Shown piece after piece: positions 25,786 through 35,171 of a DNA stretch of 49,015 nucleotides. This DNA comes from an uncultured Bacillota bacterium (GTDB lineage Bacteria; Bacillota_I; Bacilli_A; Erysipelotrichales; Erysipelotrichaceae). The first letter of the stretch is position 1, and each line of letters begins with the position of its first letter. The position numbers and the translations under genes are program-made. The notes below the pieces were generated by a model. The model saw only the letters and a list, made by a program, of their open reading frames with translations. It did no database searches and was not told the origin of the DNA. The DNA lies in contig CAMNFQ010000005.1 of the NCBI GenBank assembly GCA_946537295.1, forward strand, positions 1 through 49,015, given 5' to 3'.

Positions 25786-26994
25786 ATGGAACAAATCATT
25801 AAAAGTCTTCTGGAAAACGATCTTTACAAGTTCTCCATGGGGCAGGCAATCTATCATCTTTATTCTGACTACAAGACGACCTGGTCATTTAAATGTCGTA
25901 ATGAAAATATCAGATTCACGGCAGAAATGATTGAAGAAATCAAAAGACAGATCCGATTATATTGTGAATTAAGATTCAGTGAAGATGAACTGGAATATCT
26001 CCACTCAATTCGCTGGATCAAAGGAAGTTATGTGGATTTCTTAAGATTATGGAAACCACGTTATGAGGATTTCAGTATTTCTGATGATGGAAAGGGAACA
26101 TTATTATTAGAAACCAGCGGTACATGGCTCAATACTTCCATGTATGAAGTTCCAACCCTGGCAATCATAAATGAAGTCTATTTTTCCATGAGTGGCGATT
26201 ATGACAAACTCATCGCTGATTTTAAGAAAAGAGCTGATGAAAAATGTCAGAAGATCATTGATGGTACATATAAACTTGGTGTCTATTCGGAATTTGGTCT
26301 GAGAAGAAGATTATCGGCTGAATCTCAGGATTATATTGTGAAAAAGTTAAGTGACACCAAAGCTGAAGAATCAAGATTTTTAGGAACGTCCAATGTCTAT
26401 CTGGCCAGAAAATATAATCTGACTCCGGTTGGAACGATGGCACATGAGTGGATCATGTGTGTCGGTCAGGGTGATCACAGACACAATCCGGCATATTCCA
26501 ACTATTACGCATTAAACAGCTGGGTCAAGGAATATGGGGTACTTAATGGTACGGCTCTTACTGACACGATCACGACAGATTGTTTCTTAAGAGACTTCCG
26601 TCTTACTTTTGCGACTCTGTTTACCGGTGTGAGACACGATTCAGGTGATCCTTTTGTCTGGGGTGATGTCATGTTGGCACACTATGAAAGACTTGGTATT
26701 GATCCAAAAGGAAAAACTTTGCTTTTTTCTGACAGTCTGAATTTTGAAAAAGCCACCAAAATCTATGAATACTTCAAAAACAGATGTAATGTTGCTTTCG
26801 GTATTGGTACATATCTGTCAAATGATACCTATATGACCCCATTGAATATCGTTATCAAGGTCACCAAATGTAATGGTCAGGATGTGGCAAAGATATCCGA
26901 TGTACCAGGCAAGAGTATGTGTAAAAATCAGGACTATGTTGATTACCTGAATCGAAGCATTGACTGGAGAATGAAAAACGAGGTGATTAAATAA
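25786..26994 (+). CDS. pncB: Nicotinate phosphoribosyltransferase
   Basis: Converts nicotinate and PRPP to nicotinate mononucleotide, the entry step of NAD salvage. The 402 aa are similar in length to E. coli PncB. They include LYKFSMGQAIYHLY at the N terminus, GTMAHEWIM (regulatory His region), VRHDSGDPFVWGD (substrate binding) and LLFSDSLNFEKA (phosphoribosyl binding). It is followed by nadE with a one-base overlap and then nadD, so this operon covers NAD salvage from nicotinate to NAD. Transcription probably starts at the palindromic -10. Confidence 0.95.
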   Translation: MEQIIKSLLENDLYKFSMGQAIYHLYSDYKTTWSFKCRNENIRFTAEMIEEIKRQIRLYCELRFSEDELEYLHSIRWIKGSYVDFLRLWKPRYEDFSISDDGKGTLLLETSGTWLNTSMYEVPTLAIINEVYFSMSGDYDKLIADFKKRADEKCQKIIDGTYKLGVYSEFGLRRRLSAESQDYIVKKLSDTKAEESRFLGTSNVYLARKYNLTPVGTMAHEWIMCVGQGDHRHNPAYSNYYALNSWVKEYGVLNGTALTDTITTDCFLRDFRLTFATLFTGVRHDSGDPFVWGDVMLAHYERLGIDPKGKTLLFSDSLNFEKATKIYEYFKNRCNVAFGIGTYLSNDTYMTPLNIVIKVTKCNGQDVAKISDVPGKSMCKNQDYVDYLNRSIDWRMKNEVIK

Positions 26995-27752
26995 TGTTTG
27001 ATGCTGTAAAGGAAAAAGATCGTATTATCGCTTTTATCAGAGATTATTATCAGAAAAACAAGCTCAAGGGCGCCGTTCTGGGTATTTCCGGAGGCAAGGA
27101 TTCTGCTGTTGTTGCCGGACTGATGTGCGAAGCACTGGGAAGTGAAAACGTTGTTGGTGTCACCTTGCCATGTCATTCAAAGGAAGCTGATGCCGCAGAT
27201 GCGATGTTGGTAAGCGAAAAATTTGGCTTTGAGATGCTGAACATTGATCTCACTTCAGTCTTTGATGCATTCAAAAATGAAGCAATGAAACTGGGTGATT
27301 TCACTAGTGAGGAATGCAAGAACTCCGACATTAATCTTAAACCAAGACTAAGGATGTCTTCGGTTTACTATTTGGCAGCTCTTCTTTCCGCTACCAGAGG
27401 AGGAACATATATCGTCCCTGGCACCAGTAATGCGTGTGAACTTTATGTCGGATATTTCACCAAAGGTGGTGATTCAGTCTATGATATTGCCCCGATCTAT
27501 TCTCTAACCGTTGAAGAGGTTATTAAAGTTGGAGAAGTTATCGGTGTACCAGAAAAAGTTCTATATCGCACACCGGATGATGGTATTTCCGGCATCAGCG
27601 ATGAAGATAAACTTGGTGTAAAATATGCTGATATTGCCAAAGTTATCAATAATGAAGATCTTGATCCTGAACAGGCTGAAAAGATCAGGATCCTGCATGA
27701 AAAAGCAGCACATAAGTTTAACGTACCTGTCTATAAGAAAAAGGAAGACTGA
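26994..27752 (+). CDS. nadE: NH3-dependent NAD synthetase
   Basis: Last step of NAD synthesis: amidates nicotinate adenine dinucleotide using ATP and ammonia. The 252 aa contain only the synthetase domain, with the PP-loop GISGGKDSAVVAG and the substrate region PGTSNACELYVGYFTKGGDSVYD. There is no N-terminal glutaminase domain, so free ammonia or a separate amidotransferase is needed. It overlaps pncB and nadD by single bases. Confidence 0.95.
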   Translation: MFDAVKEKDRIIAFIRDYYQKNKLKGAVLGISGGKDSAVVAGLMCEALGSENVVGVTLPCHSKEADAADAMLVSEKFGFEMLNIDLTSVFDAFKNEAMKLGDFTSEECKNSDINLKPRLRMSSVYYLAALLSATRGGTYIVPGTSNACELYVGYFTKGGDSVYDIAPIYSLTVEEVIKVGEVIGVPEKVLYRTPDDGISGISDEDKLGVKYADIAKVINNEDLDPEQAEKIRILHEKAAHKFNVPVYKKKED

Positions 27753-28309
27753 TGGCCAGAATCGGTATCTATTGCGGTTCTTTTTCACCGGTTCATAAAG
27801 GCCATATCAGGATCGCCAAGCAATGTCTGAAACAGAAACTTGTCGATAAAGTCATGATCATTGCGACAGGATCATATTGGAATAAGAATGATCTGTTGCC
27901 GCTAAAGGACAGGCTGAACATGTTGGATCTGGTTAAAGATAAAGGGATCATCATTGATAAAAAGCACAACGAGTATCCCTATACCTATCAGATCTTCAGG
28001 GAACTAAAAAAGGAAAGACCTGGCGATACGTTTTCACTGATACTAGGTGCAGATAATCTGATTAACTTTTCTGACTGGAAAGAATATAAAGAACTGCTGG
28101 AATATGATTTTATCATTGTCAACAGACAGGATATCGATGTCAGAAAGTATCTTGCTGAACTGAATAAGACAAACTATCACATCCTGGAACTGGAACAGAT
28201 GGATATCAGTTCCAGCTATATCAGAGATCATCTTGATGATTATCAGCTGATTAAAGATATGATCGATGAAAGAGTATATGAATATCTTAAAAAACGAAAG
28301 GATTCATAA
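27752..28309 (+). CDS. nadD: Nicotinate-nucleotide adenylyltransferase
   Basis: Adenylates nicotinate mononucleotide to nicotinate adenine dinucleotide, the step between PncB and NadE. The 185 aa show the nucleotidyltransferase motifs GIYCGSFSPVHKGHIRIAK (HxGH) near the N terminus and ISSSYIRDHL near the C terminus, plus the internal LILGADNLINFSDWKEY. Operon position makes NadD much more likely than a PPAT or a bifunctional NMN enzyme. Confidence 0.93.
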   Translation: MARIGIYCGSFSPVHKGHIRIAKQCLKQKLVDKVMIIATGSYWNKNDLLPLKDRLNMLDLVKDKGIIIDKKHNEYPYTYQIFRELKKERPGDTFSLILGADNLINFSDWKEYKELLEYDFIIVNRQDIDVRKYLAELNKTNYHILELEQMDISSSYIRDHLDDYQLIKDMIDERVYEYLKKRKDS

Positions 28310-28310
28310 T

Positions 28311-29342
28311 ATGCAACACGAGATCGTGAATAGTCATCCTTTGCTGGATGAAAACGGACATCTGATTGAAACAGGCTATGCTAAGAGACTGATCCTTGAT
28401 TATGATCGTAAAAGTATCAAGGCGCACCCATTGAGAATCAAGGAATGGGATTACTATCTTATCTGTAATGATGATCATGCTTTGGCACTGACGATCGATG
28501 ATAATTCCTATATGGCACTGGATTCAATATCATTACTTGATTTCAGGAATAATAAGCAATACACCAATTCACCAATGAAGTTCATGACTTTAGGAAAACG
28601 TAATTTTCCATCCAGTTCGAAATATGGTGATGTTAAAGCTACTGGTAAAGGCTATGAAATAGAATTTATTAAGAAAGATAATCAGCGAGTATTGAGCTTT
28701 CATATGGATAATTTTGCTGAAAACAAGCCGATCGAAGGCCATATCGTTCTTGATGATCCAGATGATGAGTCCATGGTAATCGTTACTCCGTATAAGGAAA
28801 GCAAAGTTCATTTCTATTACAATCAGAAAATCAACTGTATGCCAGCTGAAGGAAAGTGTCTTTTTGATGGCAAACAATACATCTTTGAAAAGAAAAACAG
28901 TTTTGGAACCTTGGATTGGGGAAGAGGTGTCTGGACCTATAAGAATACCTGGTACTGGGGCTCTGGATCAGGATCAGTTGATGGTCATCGCTTTGGTTTC
29001 AATATTGGCTATGGCTTTGGAGATACTTCGGCTGCCAGTGAAAATATGCTGTTTTATGATGGCAAGGCTCATAAACTTTCAAAGGTTACATTCAACATTC
29101 CTTTTAAAGATGGCAAGGAAGACTATCTGTCTGATTGGACTTTCACTTCTGATGACGGTCGTTTTGAGATGAATTTCAAACCGATCATGGATAGAGCGTC
29201 CAATACGGACTTTGTCATTCTTGGTTCTGATCAGCATCAGGTATTTGGCCACTTTTCGGGAAAAGCTATTCTTGATGATGGCAAAACTATTGAACTAAAA
29301 GACTTTCTTGGCTTTGCCGAAAAAGTTTCAAATAAATGGTAA
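28311..29342 (+). CDS. DUF2804 family protein
   Basis: A 343-aa protein of unknown biochemical role. It has the family's hallmark DWGRGVWTYKNTWYWGSGSG in the second half and many aromatic/Gly-rich beta strands, giving a probable all-beta (lipocalin- or calycin-like) fold. No signal peptide or membrane segment is seen, so it is probably cytosolic. ATG 28311 is chosen because AAAGGA lies 9 nt upstream; a longer frame from 28266 would overlap nadD. It closes the NAD operon, one base after nadD, and a terminator follows. A link to NAD or lipid metabolism is only positional. Confidence 0.8.
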   Translation: MQHEIVNSHPLLDENGHLIETGYAKRLILDYDRKSIKAHPLRIKEWDYYLICNDDHALALTIDDNSYMALDSISLLDFRNNKQYTNSPMKFMTLGKRNFPSSSKYGDVKATGKGYEIEFIKKDNQRVLSFHMDNFAENKPIEGHIVLDDPDDESMVIVTPYKESKVHFYYNQKINCMPAEGKCLFDGKQYIFEKKNSFGTLDWGRGVWTYKNTWYWGSGSGSVDGHRFGFNIGYGFGDTSAASENMLFYDGKAHKLSKVTFNIPFKDGKEDYLSDWTFTSDDGRFEMNFKPIMDRASNTDFVILGSDQHQVFGHFSGKAILDDGKTIELKDFLGFAEKVSNKW

Positions 29343-29348
29343 AGAAAA

Positions 29349-29367
29349 GGGAAGATTGATTCTTCCC
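29349..29367. terminator. Shared terminator between the NAD operon and pepC
   Basis: GGGAAGA / TCTTCCC, a 7-bp stem with a TTGAT loop. Minus-strand exit is CCCTTTTCTTT (good T-tract, for pepC). Plus-strand exit is TAATTTATTATT (weaker). Confidence 0.75.
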
Positions 29368-29374
29368 TAATTTA

Positions 29375-30709
29375 TTATTCTGCAAGTGAACCAAACGGAT
29401 CCCATGGGTCAAGGACACGTGGTTTTTTCTTCAGAGCTTCTTTCTGTTTTCTGTTTAGATATTTCTTGTTGACAACAGCTTCAAAGACGTATTTATCAAA
29501 CCAGGTATCAGAGGCGATATAGTAGCCTTTGTTGCCGGCTTTATCACCCCAGGAATTTTCGATCTTCCAGCGATTTGGCTTATTTGAAACAAGGTTTACA
29601 CCGGTAAAGACCATCGCGTGATTCATAGCTGATTCTCTGCTGTCGAGCATTTCAGCCTTATCCATGCTCAGATCAAGATCAAGTGTATGTTCATAGTCAA
29701 AGCCCTGATCATCCCATAAACCCAGCTCACGATCTGAATCTTTGGAACAGTCACAACCAAACCAGACCAGTTCATTGTCTTTAAGCTGTTTAAGGATAAG
29801 ATCCTTGAAATCCTTTATTGGAAGATTAAGGAAGAAGACCTGATTATCACTTCCGGCAACATTACCAAGATATTTGACGGTATAGGTCTGATAGAATGGT
29901 TTATCTTTTGTTGGACCATTGATGATACCCACATATTCATCAAGATCGATACCCAGATGTTTTTCATACATTTCAAGTGGTGTGACATTGTGATAGGCAT
30001 GATATTTATCTTTGGTGTCATAGAATTCAAAGGTAAATGATTTTGGCGGAACACCAAAGCAATCACAAAGTAAGCCATATGTCTCTTTAAGACATTTATC
30101 TTTTAATGTCTGGATATCAGAGCTGTCCTTTGTCTTTCTAAGATCGATCGCAAATTTTCTTAAGCGACGATTCAGGATTCTGTTCATTTCACCAGTATGA
30201 GATGACTGGAAGGTTTCCGGCATAGCTGTTTTAGGACAGATGCCATATTTTTTGACCAGTGCTACCATCATATCCCATTGACCGCCATCACCAATTGCCG
30301 TCTGCAACAGATAACGCATTGTTTCGCTGTTAAGGTCGCTGTCTTTTTCTGCAATCATCGATTCCAGGAAGAAATTAACTTTCTCCAGCTTGTCATAGAA
30401 GGCAATATAGTTCTGCGATAATTCGAACTGATCTTTGATCTTGTATTTTTTGGCGATCATTTCTCTTAACAGTGTCATTGATGAGAAGATCCAGCATCTT
30501 CCTGAACGTAGCTGATTTGTTACAGGAAGTGTCTTGATATTGATAGAGAACAGATCAGGATTGTCTGCTTTTGATTCAAATCTTCTTGAGATTGTTGAAA
30601 TATCGTTATTTGTCAGAGCATTTCTGACCACTCTTGCCTTAGGATCAGCGAGATATTCTTTATTTAACTGAGTAAGCTTCTTTTCGTTTAATGCTTTAAA
30701 TCTGTACAT
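29375..30709 (-). CDS. pepC: Aminopeptidase C (bleomycin hydrolase family, C1B)
   Basis: Cytosolic papain-fold aminopeptidase, 444 aa, the usual length. The catalytic triad is visible: Cys in LRSGRCWIFSSMTLLREM (an R-S-G-R-C-W variant of the common SGRCW), His in MNHAMVFTGVNL and Asn in WKIENSWG. The C terminus extends to block the cleft, which makes the family exopeptidases. AAGGA lies shortly before ATG 30709, and GATAAT at 30731-30736 is a probable -10. With two aminopeptidases P and PepV in the window, this fits a peptide-using organism. Confidence 0.95.
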   Translation of the reverse strand: MYRFKALNEKKLTQLNKEYLADPKARVVRNALTNNDISTISRRFESKADNPDLFSINIKTLPVTNQLRSGRCWIFSSMTLLREMIAKKYKIKDQFELSQNYIAFYDKLEKVNFFLESMIAEKDSDLNSETMRYLLQTAIGDGGQWDMMVALVKKYGICPKTAMPETFQSSHTGEMNRILNRRLRKFAIDLRKTKDSSDIQTLKDKCLKETYGLLCDCFGVPPKSFTFEFYDTKDKYHAYHNVTPLEMYEKHLGIDLDEYVGIINGPTKDKPFYQTYTVKYLGNVAGSDNQVFFLNLPIKDFKDLILKQLKDNELVWFGCDCSKDSDRELGLWDDQGFDYEHTLDLDLSMDKAEMLDSRESAMNHAMVFTGVNLVSNKPNRWKIENSWGDKAGNKGYYIASDTWFDKYVFEAVVNKKYLNRKQKEALKKKPRVLDPWDPFGSLAE

Positions 30710-30751
30710 AATATGTCCTTCTTTCCATGAATTATCATAACATCATTTTGG

Positions 30752-30765
30752 CATAATCGCTTATG
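30752..30765. repeat. Small inverted repeat over the uvrB promoter
   Basis: CATAA-TCGC-TTATG. It covers the expected -35 position of uvrB (about 30759-30764). It does not match the CGAAC-N4-GTTCG box of Gram-positive LexA. Confidence 0.3.
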
Positions 30766-30781
30766 ATCGAAGTTCTTACGG

Positions 30782-30787
30782 TATAAT
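30782..30787 (+). promoter_or_regulatory. -10 element of uvrB (leaderless)
   Basis: TATAAT followed by 8 nt and ATG 30796, with no ribosome site. Confidence 0.65.
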
Positions 30788-30795
30788 AGATAAAT

Positions 30796-32769
30796 ATGGA
30801 AGATAAACTATTCAAACTTGTCTCAGACTATCAGCCAATGGGTGATCAGCCACAGGCTATTGCCAGCTTGGTTGAAGGACTGAAAGAAAATAAACATGAA
30901 CAGGTCTTGCTTGGAGCTACTGGTACCGGTAAGACTTTTACGATCGCCAACGTCATAGCGCAGGTTAATAAACCAACCCTGGTTTTTGCCCACAACAAGA
31001 CGCTTGCAGGTCAGCTCTATTCTGAATTCAAAGCTCTATTTCCGGAAAACGCTGTTGAGTACTTCATTTCCAACTTTGATTTCTATCAGCCTGAAGCCTA
31101 TATGCCTAAGACTGATACCTATATTGAAAAAAATGCAGTAACCAATGATGAGATCGATATGCTCAGAATGTCAGCCTATAATTCGCTTCTGGAAAGAAGA
31201 GATGTAATAGTTGTAGCATCAGTAGCCTGTATCTATGCCGGCAGTAATCCTGAAGATTACAAGGACATGTTTTTTACGCTCAAAGTTGGTGAGAACATTG
31301 ACAGACAGGATCTGATCAAAAGACTCATTGTCATGCAATATCAGCGCAATGATATTGATAATCTGCGCGGTACTTTTTCTGTCAAAGGCGATGTGATCGA
31401 AGTTAATCCGGGACATACTGATAAGTTCATCATCAGGATCGAGATGTTTGATGATGAGGTGGAAAGAATCACGGAAGTAGATCCTGTTACTAAGAACGTC
31501 CTAAATGGCTATACTGTCTATTCCTTCTTTCCTGCCAGTGGTTATGCCCGCAATCAGAATGATATCAACATTGCGTGTGACAATATTGAAAAGGAGCTGG
31601 AAGAAAGACTGGAATATTTCAAGAAAAACAATAAACCACTTGAATATGAAAGGCTTGAACAGAGATGTCGCTATGATATCGAATCGTTAAGAGAAATGGG
31701 CATGTGCTCCGGTATAGAGAACTATGCAATGCATATTGACCATCGTGTACCGGGCGAAAGACCATATAATCTTTTTGATTATTTTGGTGATGATTTTCTG
31801 ATTGTTGTTGATGAATCGCATGTATCATTACCACAGATCAGAGGTATGTACAATGGCGATCATCAGCGTAAGCAGACGCTGGTTGATTATGGTTTTAGAC
31901 TTCCTAGTGCTTTGGAAAACAGACCAATGACTTTTGAAGAATGGGAGGAACTTAAAGCTCCAAGGATCTATATGTCGGCAACACCCGGTGATTATGAACT
32001 GGAAAGATCAGGAAAACCGATTGAACAGCTTATTCGTCCTACCGGCTTGCTTGATCCTACAATTGAAGTCAGAAAGACTTCAGGTCAGGTCGATGATCTG
32101 ATGGAAGAGATCAGACAGAATATCGCAAGAAATGAACGTACACTTGTTACTACGCTTACGGTAAAGATGGCTGAAGATCTTACTGACTATCTCAAGAAGC
32201 TGAACTTTAAGGTGGCTTATCTGCATCATGAGACCAAAACACTGGAAAGAAGCGAGATCATTCATGATCTGCGTGCCGGCAAATATGATGTCTTAGTTGG
32301 TATCAACCTGCTTAGAGAAGGCTTGGATATACCAGAGGTATCATTGATAGCGATATTGGATGCTGATAAGGAAGGCTTTTTAAGAAGCAGCAGATCTCTG
32401 ATCCAGACGATCGGTAGAGCTGCCAGAAACGAACATGGCCGAGTCATCATGTATGGTGATGTCATTACCGATTCCATGAAACAGGCAATCGATGAGACCA
32501 ACAGAAGAAGAACGATTCAGGAAAAATTCAACGAAGAAAACCATATTACTCCTCGCTCTATCCGCAAGGAACTCAACGAAGTAATCCATTCGAAGGAAAC
32601 TCGTGAGATGAGCAGGAAGTATCGTGAGAAACATAAACATTCTAAGGCTGAAAAAGAAAAGATGATGGCTTCAATCGAAGCAGAAATGAAACAGGCGGCA
32701 AAACAGCTGAATTTTGAAAGAGCTGCCGAATTAAGAGATATACTTTATGAACTCAGAGACGAAAAATAA
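30796..32769 (+). CDS. uvrB: UvrABC excinuclease subunit B
   Basis: Damage-verification helicase of nucleotide excision repair. It is 657 aa, the full family length: [16 protein letters not shown] (Walker A), the beta-hairpin region [69 protein letters not shown] and QTIGRAARN, and a C-terminal UVR domain ([18 protein letters not shown]). uvrA is not adjacent here. No LexA box was recognised. The last 23 bases overlap the next gene. Confidence 0.98.
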   Translation: MEDKLFKLVSDYQPMGDQPQAIASLVEGLKENKHEQVLLGATGTGKTFTIANVIAQVNKPTLVFAHNKTLAGQLYSEFKALFPENAVEYFISNFDFYQPEAYMPKTDTYIEKNAVTNDEIDMLRMSAYNSLLERRDVIVVASVACIYAGSNPEDYKDMFFTLKVGENIDRQDLIKRLIVMQYQRNDIDNLRGTFSVKGDVIEVNPGHTDKFIIRIEMFDDEVERITEVDPVTKNVLNGYTVYSFFPASGYARNQNDINIACDNIEKELEERLEYFKKNNKPLEYERLEQRCRYDIESLREMGMCSGIENYAMHIDHRVPGERPYNLFDYFGDDFLIVVDESHVSLPQIRGMYNGDHQRKQTLVDYGFRLPSALENRPMTFEEWEELKAPRIYMSATPGDYELERSGKPIEQLIRPTGLLDPTIEVRKTSGQVDDLMEEIRQNIARNERTLVTTLTVKMAEDLTDYLKKLNFKVAYLHHETKTLERSEIIHDLRAGKYDVLVGINLLREGLDIPEVSLIAILDADKEGFLRSSRSLIQTIGRAARNEHGRVIMYGDVITDSMKQAIDETNRRRTIQEKFNEENHITPRSIRKELNEVIHSKETREMSRKYREKHKHSKAEKEKMMASIEAEMKQAAKQLNFERAAELRDILYELRDEK

Positions 32770-33355
32770 TATAAAGAAACTTACTGTATCTATTATAGGG
32801 GTGATGCTTGTCGGTGCTGGTGTTGCCTTGGCGACATTACCCGAACTTGGTTCAGATTGTCTGGCCAGTTTTAATGAAGTAGTTTCCCGTAAATTAGGAA
32901 TCAGTTTTGGTTATATGACGACCATTACCGAGATCATCATGACAATTATCGCTTTTATGATGAACAGGAAAAATGTCGGTGTTGGTACATTAATGGCTAT
33001 CCTGTTTGTTCGTTTTCCAATCGATCTGACGTATCAGCTTATCAGCAAGCCAAGTTCCATCATTGTCTGCTTATTGTATGTAGTGATAGGTACTTTGATG
33101 GTTGCTCTTGGGGTTGAACTGATCATTCATGCTGATCTGGGTATGGGAACATATGAAGCCTTTATGTATGGTATTGCCGAAAAGACTTCCATTAAGTTTA
33201 TCTATGTCAAATATATCTGTGATGCAACATTTCTATTTCTGACACTTATTTTAGGTGGCTTTATAGGATTAGGAACTATCATCAACTATATTCTTTGTCC
33301 TAAAATGATGGACATTTTTGATGGATTAATAAGTAAACACCTTTCATTTAAATAA
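32747..33355 (+). CDS. YczE/YitT-like membrane protein
   Basis: An integral membrane protein of 202 aa with about five hydrophobic segments and no soluble domain. It resembles the YczE group (e.g. [41 protein letters not shown], with a repeated half around [20 protein letters not shown]). The two halves look like an internal duplication. Function is unknown; the family is sometimes discussed as transport-like. Translation from ATG 32747 overlaps uvrB by 23 nt and would be coupled to it. The next gene has its own promoter. Confidence 0.7.
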   Translation: MNSETKNNIKKLTVSIIGVMLVGAGVALATLPELGSDCLASFNEVVSRKLGISFGYMTTITEIIMTIIAFMMNRKNVGVGTLMAILFVRFPIDLTYQLISKPSSIIVCLLYVVIGTLMVALGVELIIHADLGMGTYEAFMYGIAEKTSIKFIYVKYICDATFLFLTLILGGFIGLGTIINYILCPKMMDIFDGLISKHLSFK

Positions 33356-33376
33356 GATACACCATAAAATGTGTTA

Positions 33377-33382
33377 TATAAT
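33377..33382 (+). promoter_or_regulatory. -10 element of the rapZ operon (leaderless)
   Basis: TATAAT, then GAAATC (6 nt), then ATG 33389. It fixes the start: a longer frame from GTG 33371 would contain the promoter. Confidence 0.7.
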
Positions 33383-33388
33383 GAAATC

Positions 33389-34231
33389 ATGAAAAAACTG
33401 GTACTGATAAGTGGTATTTCAGGAGCGGGAAAATCTACTGCTTCCAACATTCTGGAAGATATGGGCTATACCTGTATAGACCAGTATCCGGTAGAACTTC
33501 TCAGAGATCTTCTGGAACTCATCAAAAGCAATAATTCCATCAAATACGACAAGGTAGCTCTCACAATCGGATTAAGCGATCTTGATAAGTTTTCACATCT
33601 GCTTTCCAATTCAGATTTTGATGTAAAACTTATTCTTTTAGACTGCAGCAAGGAAGTCATAATTAATCGTTACAAATTCACCAGAAGGGTTCATCCGCTG
33701 GTCGTCGCAAACACTGCAGCAACCTTGGAAGAAGCGGTCGATATTGAAAAAAACATCCTGAAGAAATTCAGAAAGAGAAATATTCACATTATCGATACGA
33801 CTAATCTCTCCGTTAAACAGCACAAGGAAAAACTTGATAAGATCCTGGATTATGATGATTTCAATAATCTGGCGATCACTTTTGAATCATTTGGTTTCAA
33901 GAACGGTCTTCCTGATGATGCTGATGTCATACTGGATGTCAGGATGCTGGATAATCCTTTTTACGTTGAAGAACTGAAACATAAGACAGGTAACGATAAG
34001 CCGGTCAGCGATTACGTTCTTTCATCAAAGTTGACACAGCGCTATATCAAGAAAGCTCTGGCTTATCTCGATTTTATGTTCAGGGCCTATGATAATGAAG
34101 AAAAAAGACATCTGACAATCTGTGTAGGATGTACCGGTGGCCAGCATCGTAGTGTGACGCTTGCCAACTATTTTTACGATCACTATAAAGACAAATATAT
34201 GTGCTATCTGACGCACAGGGAACTTAAATAA
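33389..34231 (+). CDS. rapZ: RapZ/YvcJ-family nucleotide-binding protein
   Basis: A P-loop ATPase/GTPase of 280 aa. In E. coli RapZ is an RNA adaptor controlling glmS; in B. subtilis YvcJ affects competence. Seen here: ISGISGAGKSTA (Walker A), TRRVHPL and the C-terminal ICVGCTGGQHRSVTLA signature. The usual DNLP after the first strand reads DQYP. It forms the conserved rapZ-yvcK-whiA cluster. Whether it binds RNA in this lineage is unknown. Confidence 0.94.
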   Translation: MKKLVLISGISGAGKSTASNILEDMGYTCIDQYPVELLRDLLELIKSNNSIKYDKVALTIGLSDLDKFSHLLSNSDFDVKLILLDCSKEVIINRYKFTRRVHPLVVANTAATLEEAVDIEKNILKKFRKRNIHIIDTTNLSVKQHKEKLDKILDYDDFNNLAITFESFGFKNGLPDDADVILDVRMLDNPFYVEELKHKTGNDKPVSDYVLSSKLTQRYIKKALAYLDFMFRAYDNEEKRHLTICVGCTGGQHRSVTLANYFYDHYKDKYMCYLTHRELK

Positions 34232-34232
34232 C

Positions 34233-35171
34233 ATGAACGACATAGTAGTAATAGGCGGAGGACATGGCTTATCCACGATTTTAAGTGGCATCAGGGATCT
34301 TGAGAATACTTCGATCTCCGCTATCGTAACTGTTGCAGATGATGGTGGATCAACAGGACGATTGAGAAAACGTTATACGATCCCGGCGATGGGTGATATA
34401 AGAAATGTCCTATTGGCACTTTCTGATTCAGAACCGCTTCTTCATGAACTGATGAATTATCGTTTTGAAGGTGAAGACAATATGGATATTGCCGGTCATT
34501 CGTTGGGTAATCTGATCCTAACGGCTTTAACTAATATGACCGGATCTTTTGATGAAGCGATCAGGATCACATCCACAATGCTTCAGGTAAAAGGGGAGAT
34601 CATTCCTTCAACTTTGCAGAATGTTACATTGTTCGCCCAAATGGATGATGGTACGATCGTTAAAGGTGAAGCTAATATACCAAGTTTAATCCATAATATA
34701 GAAAAAGTATTCTATCAGCAGGAAGTGGATGCCAATGTCGAAGCGATCGAGGCTATTCATAATGCTGAATTGATTATATATGGTATCGGATCTTTATATA
34801 CTTCGATCTTGCCTAATACGATCATCAAAGGTATCAATGAGGCTATCAATGCTTCTAAGGCTCATAAGATCTATATTGCCAACTGTATGACGCAATCTAA
34901 TGAAACATATAATTATGATCTTAAGAAACATATTCAGGCTTTAAAAGATCACAACACTGATGTTGATATGGTACTGATGCACAATGACAGGATCCCGGAA
35001 AATATCCTCTATCGTTATGCTCAACAGAATTCGATTGAAGTTGTCGATAACGGTGATTGTGGCCTGGAAGTTTTCAAATATCCCTTACTGAAATTTGACA
35101 ATAATCTTGTCAGACATGATCCAATTAAAATCAAAGCAGCACTCAAACAGATCATGGAGCGGATCCTTTAA
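34233..35171 (+). CDS. yvcK: YvcK/GlmR-family gluconeogenesis factor
   Basis: CofD-like Rossmann protein that binds UDP-GlcNAc and tunes carbon flow into cell-wall precursors in Bacillus and Listeria. The 312 aa show GGGHGLSTILSGIRD, VADDGGSTGRLRK, PAMGDIRNVL, AGHSLGNLIL and GIGSLYTSILPN. It follows rapZ by one base and overlaps whiA by one base. Control of glmS-type flux fits its neighbours better than a CofD transferase role. Confidence 0.95.
   Translation: MNDIVVIGGGHGLSTILSGIRDLENTSISAIVTVADDGGSTGRLRKRYTIPAMGDIRNVLLALSDSEPLLHELMNYRFEGEDNMDIAGHSLGNLILTALTNMTGSFDEAIRITSTMLQVKGEIIPSTLQNVTLFAQMDDGTIVKGEANIPSLIHNIEKVFYQQEVDANVEAIEAIHNAELIIYGIGSLYTSILPNTIIKGINEAINASKAHKIYIANCMTQSNETYNYDLKKHIQALKDHNTDVDMVLMHNDRIPENILYRYAQQNSIEVVDNGDCGLEVFKYPLLKFDNNLVRHDPIKIKAALKQIMERIL

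Noticed and set aside
28864-29172. Roughly 100-codon open frame inside the DUF2804 gene
   Set aside because: It lies in another frame of a clear gene, with no ribosome site or recognisable protein.
33359-33374. ACAC/GTGT repeat before rapZ as an operator or terminator
   Set aside because: Four-base arms are too short to separate from chance.
33371-33389. Longer rapZ start at GTG 33371
   Set aside because: It would place TATAAT (33377-33382) inside the gene and add residues before the conserved N terminus.
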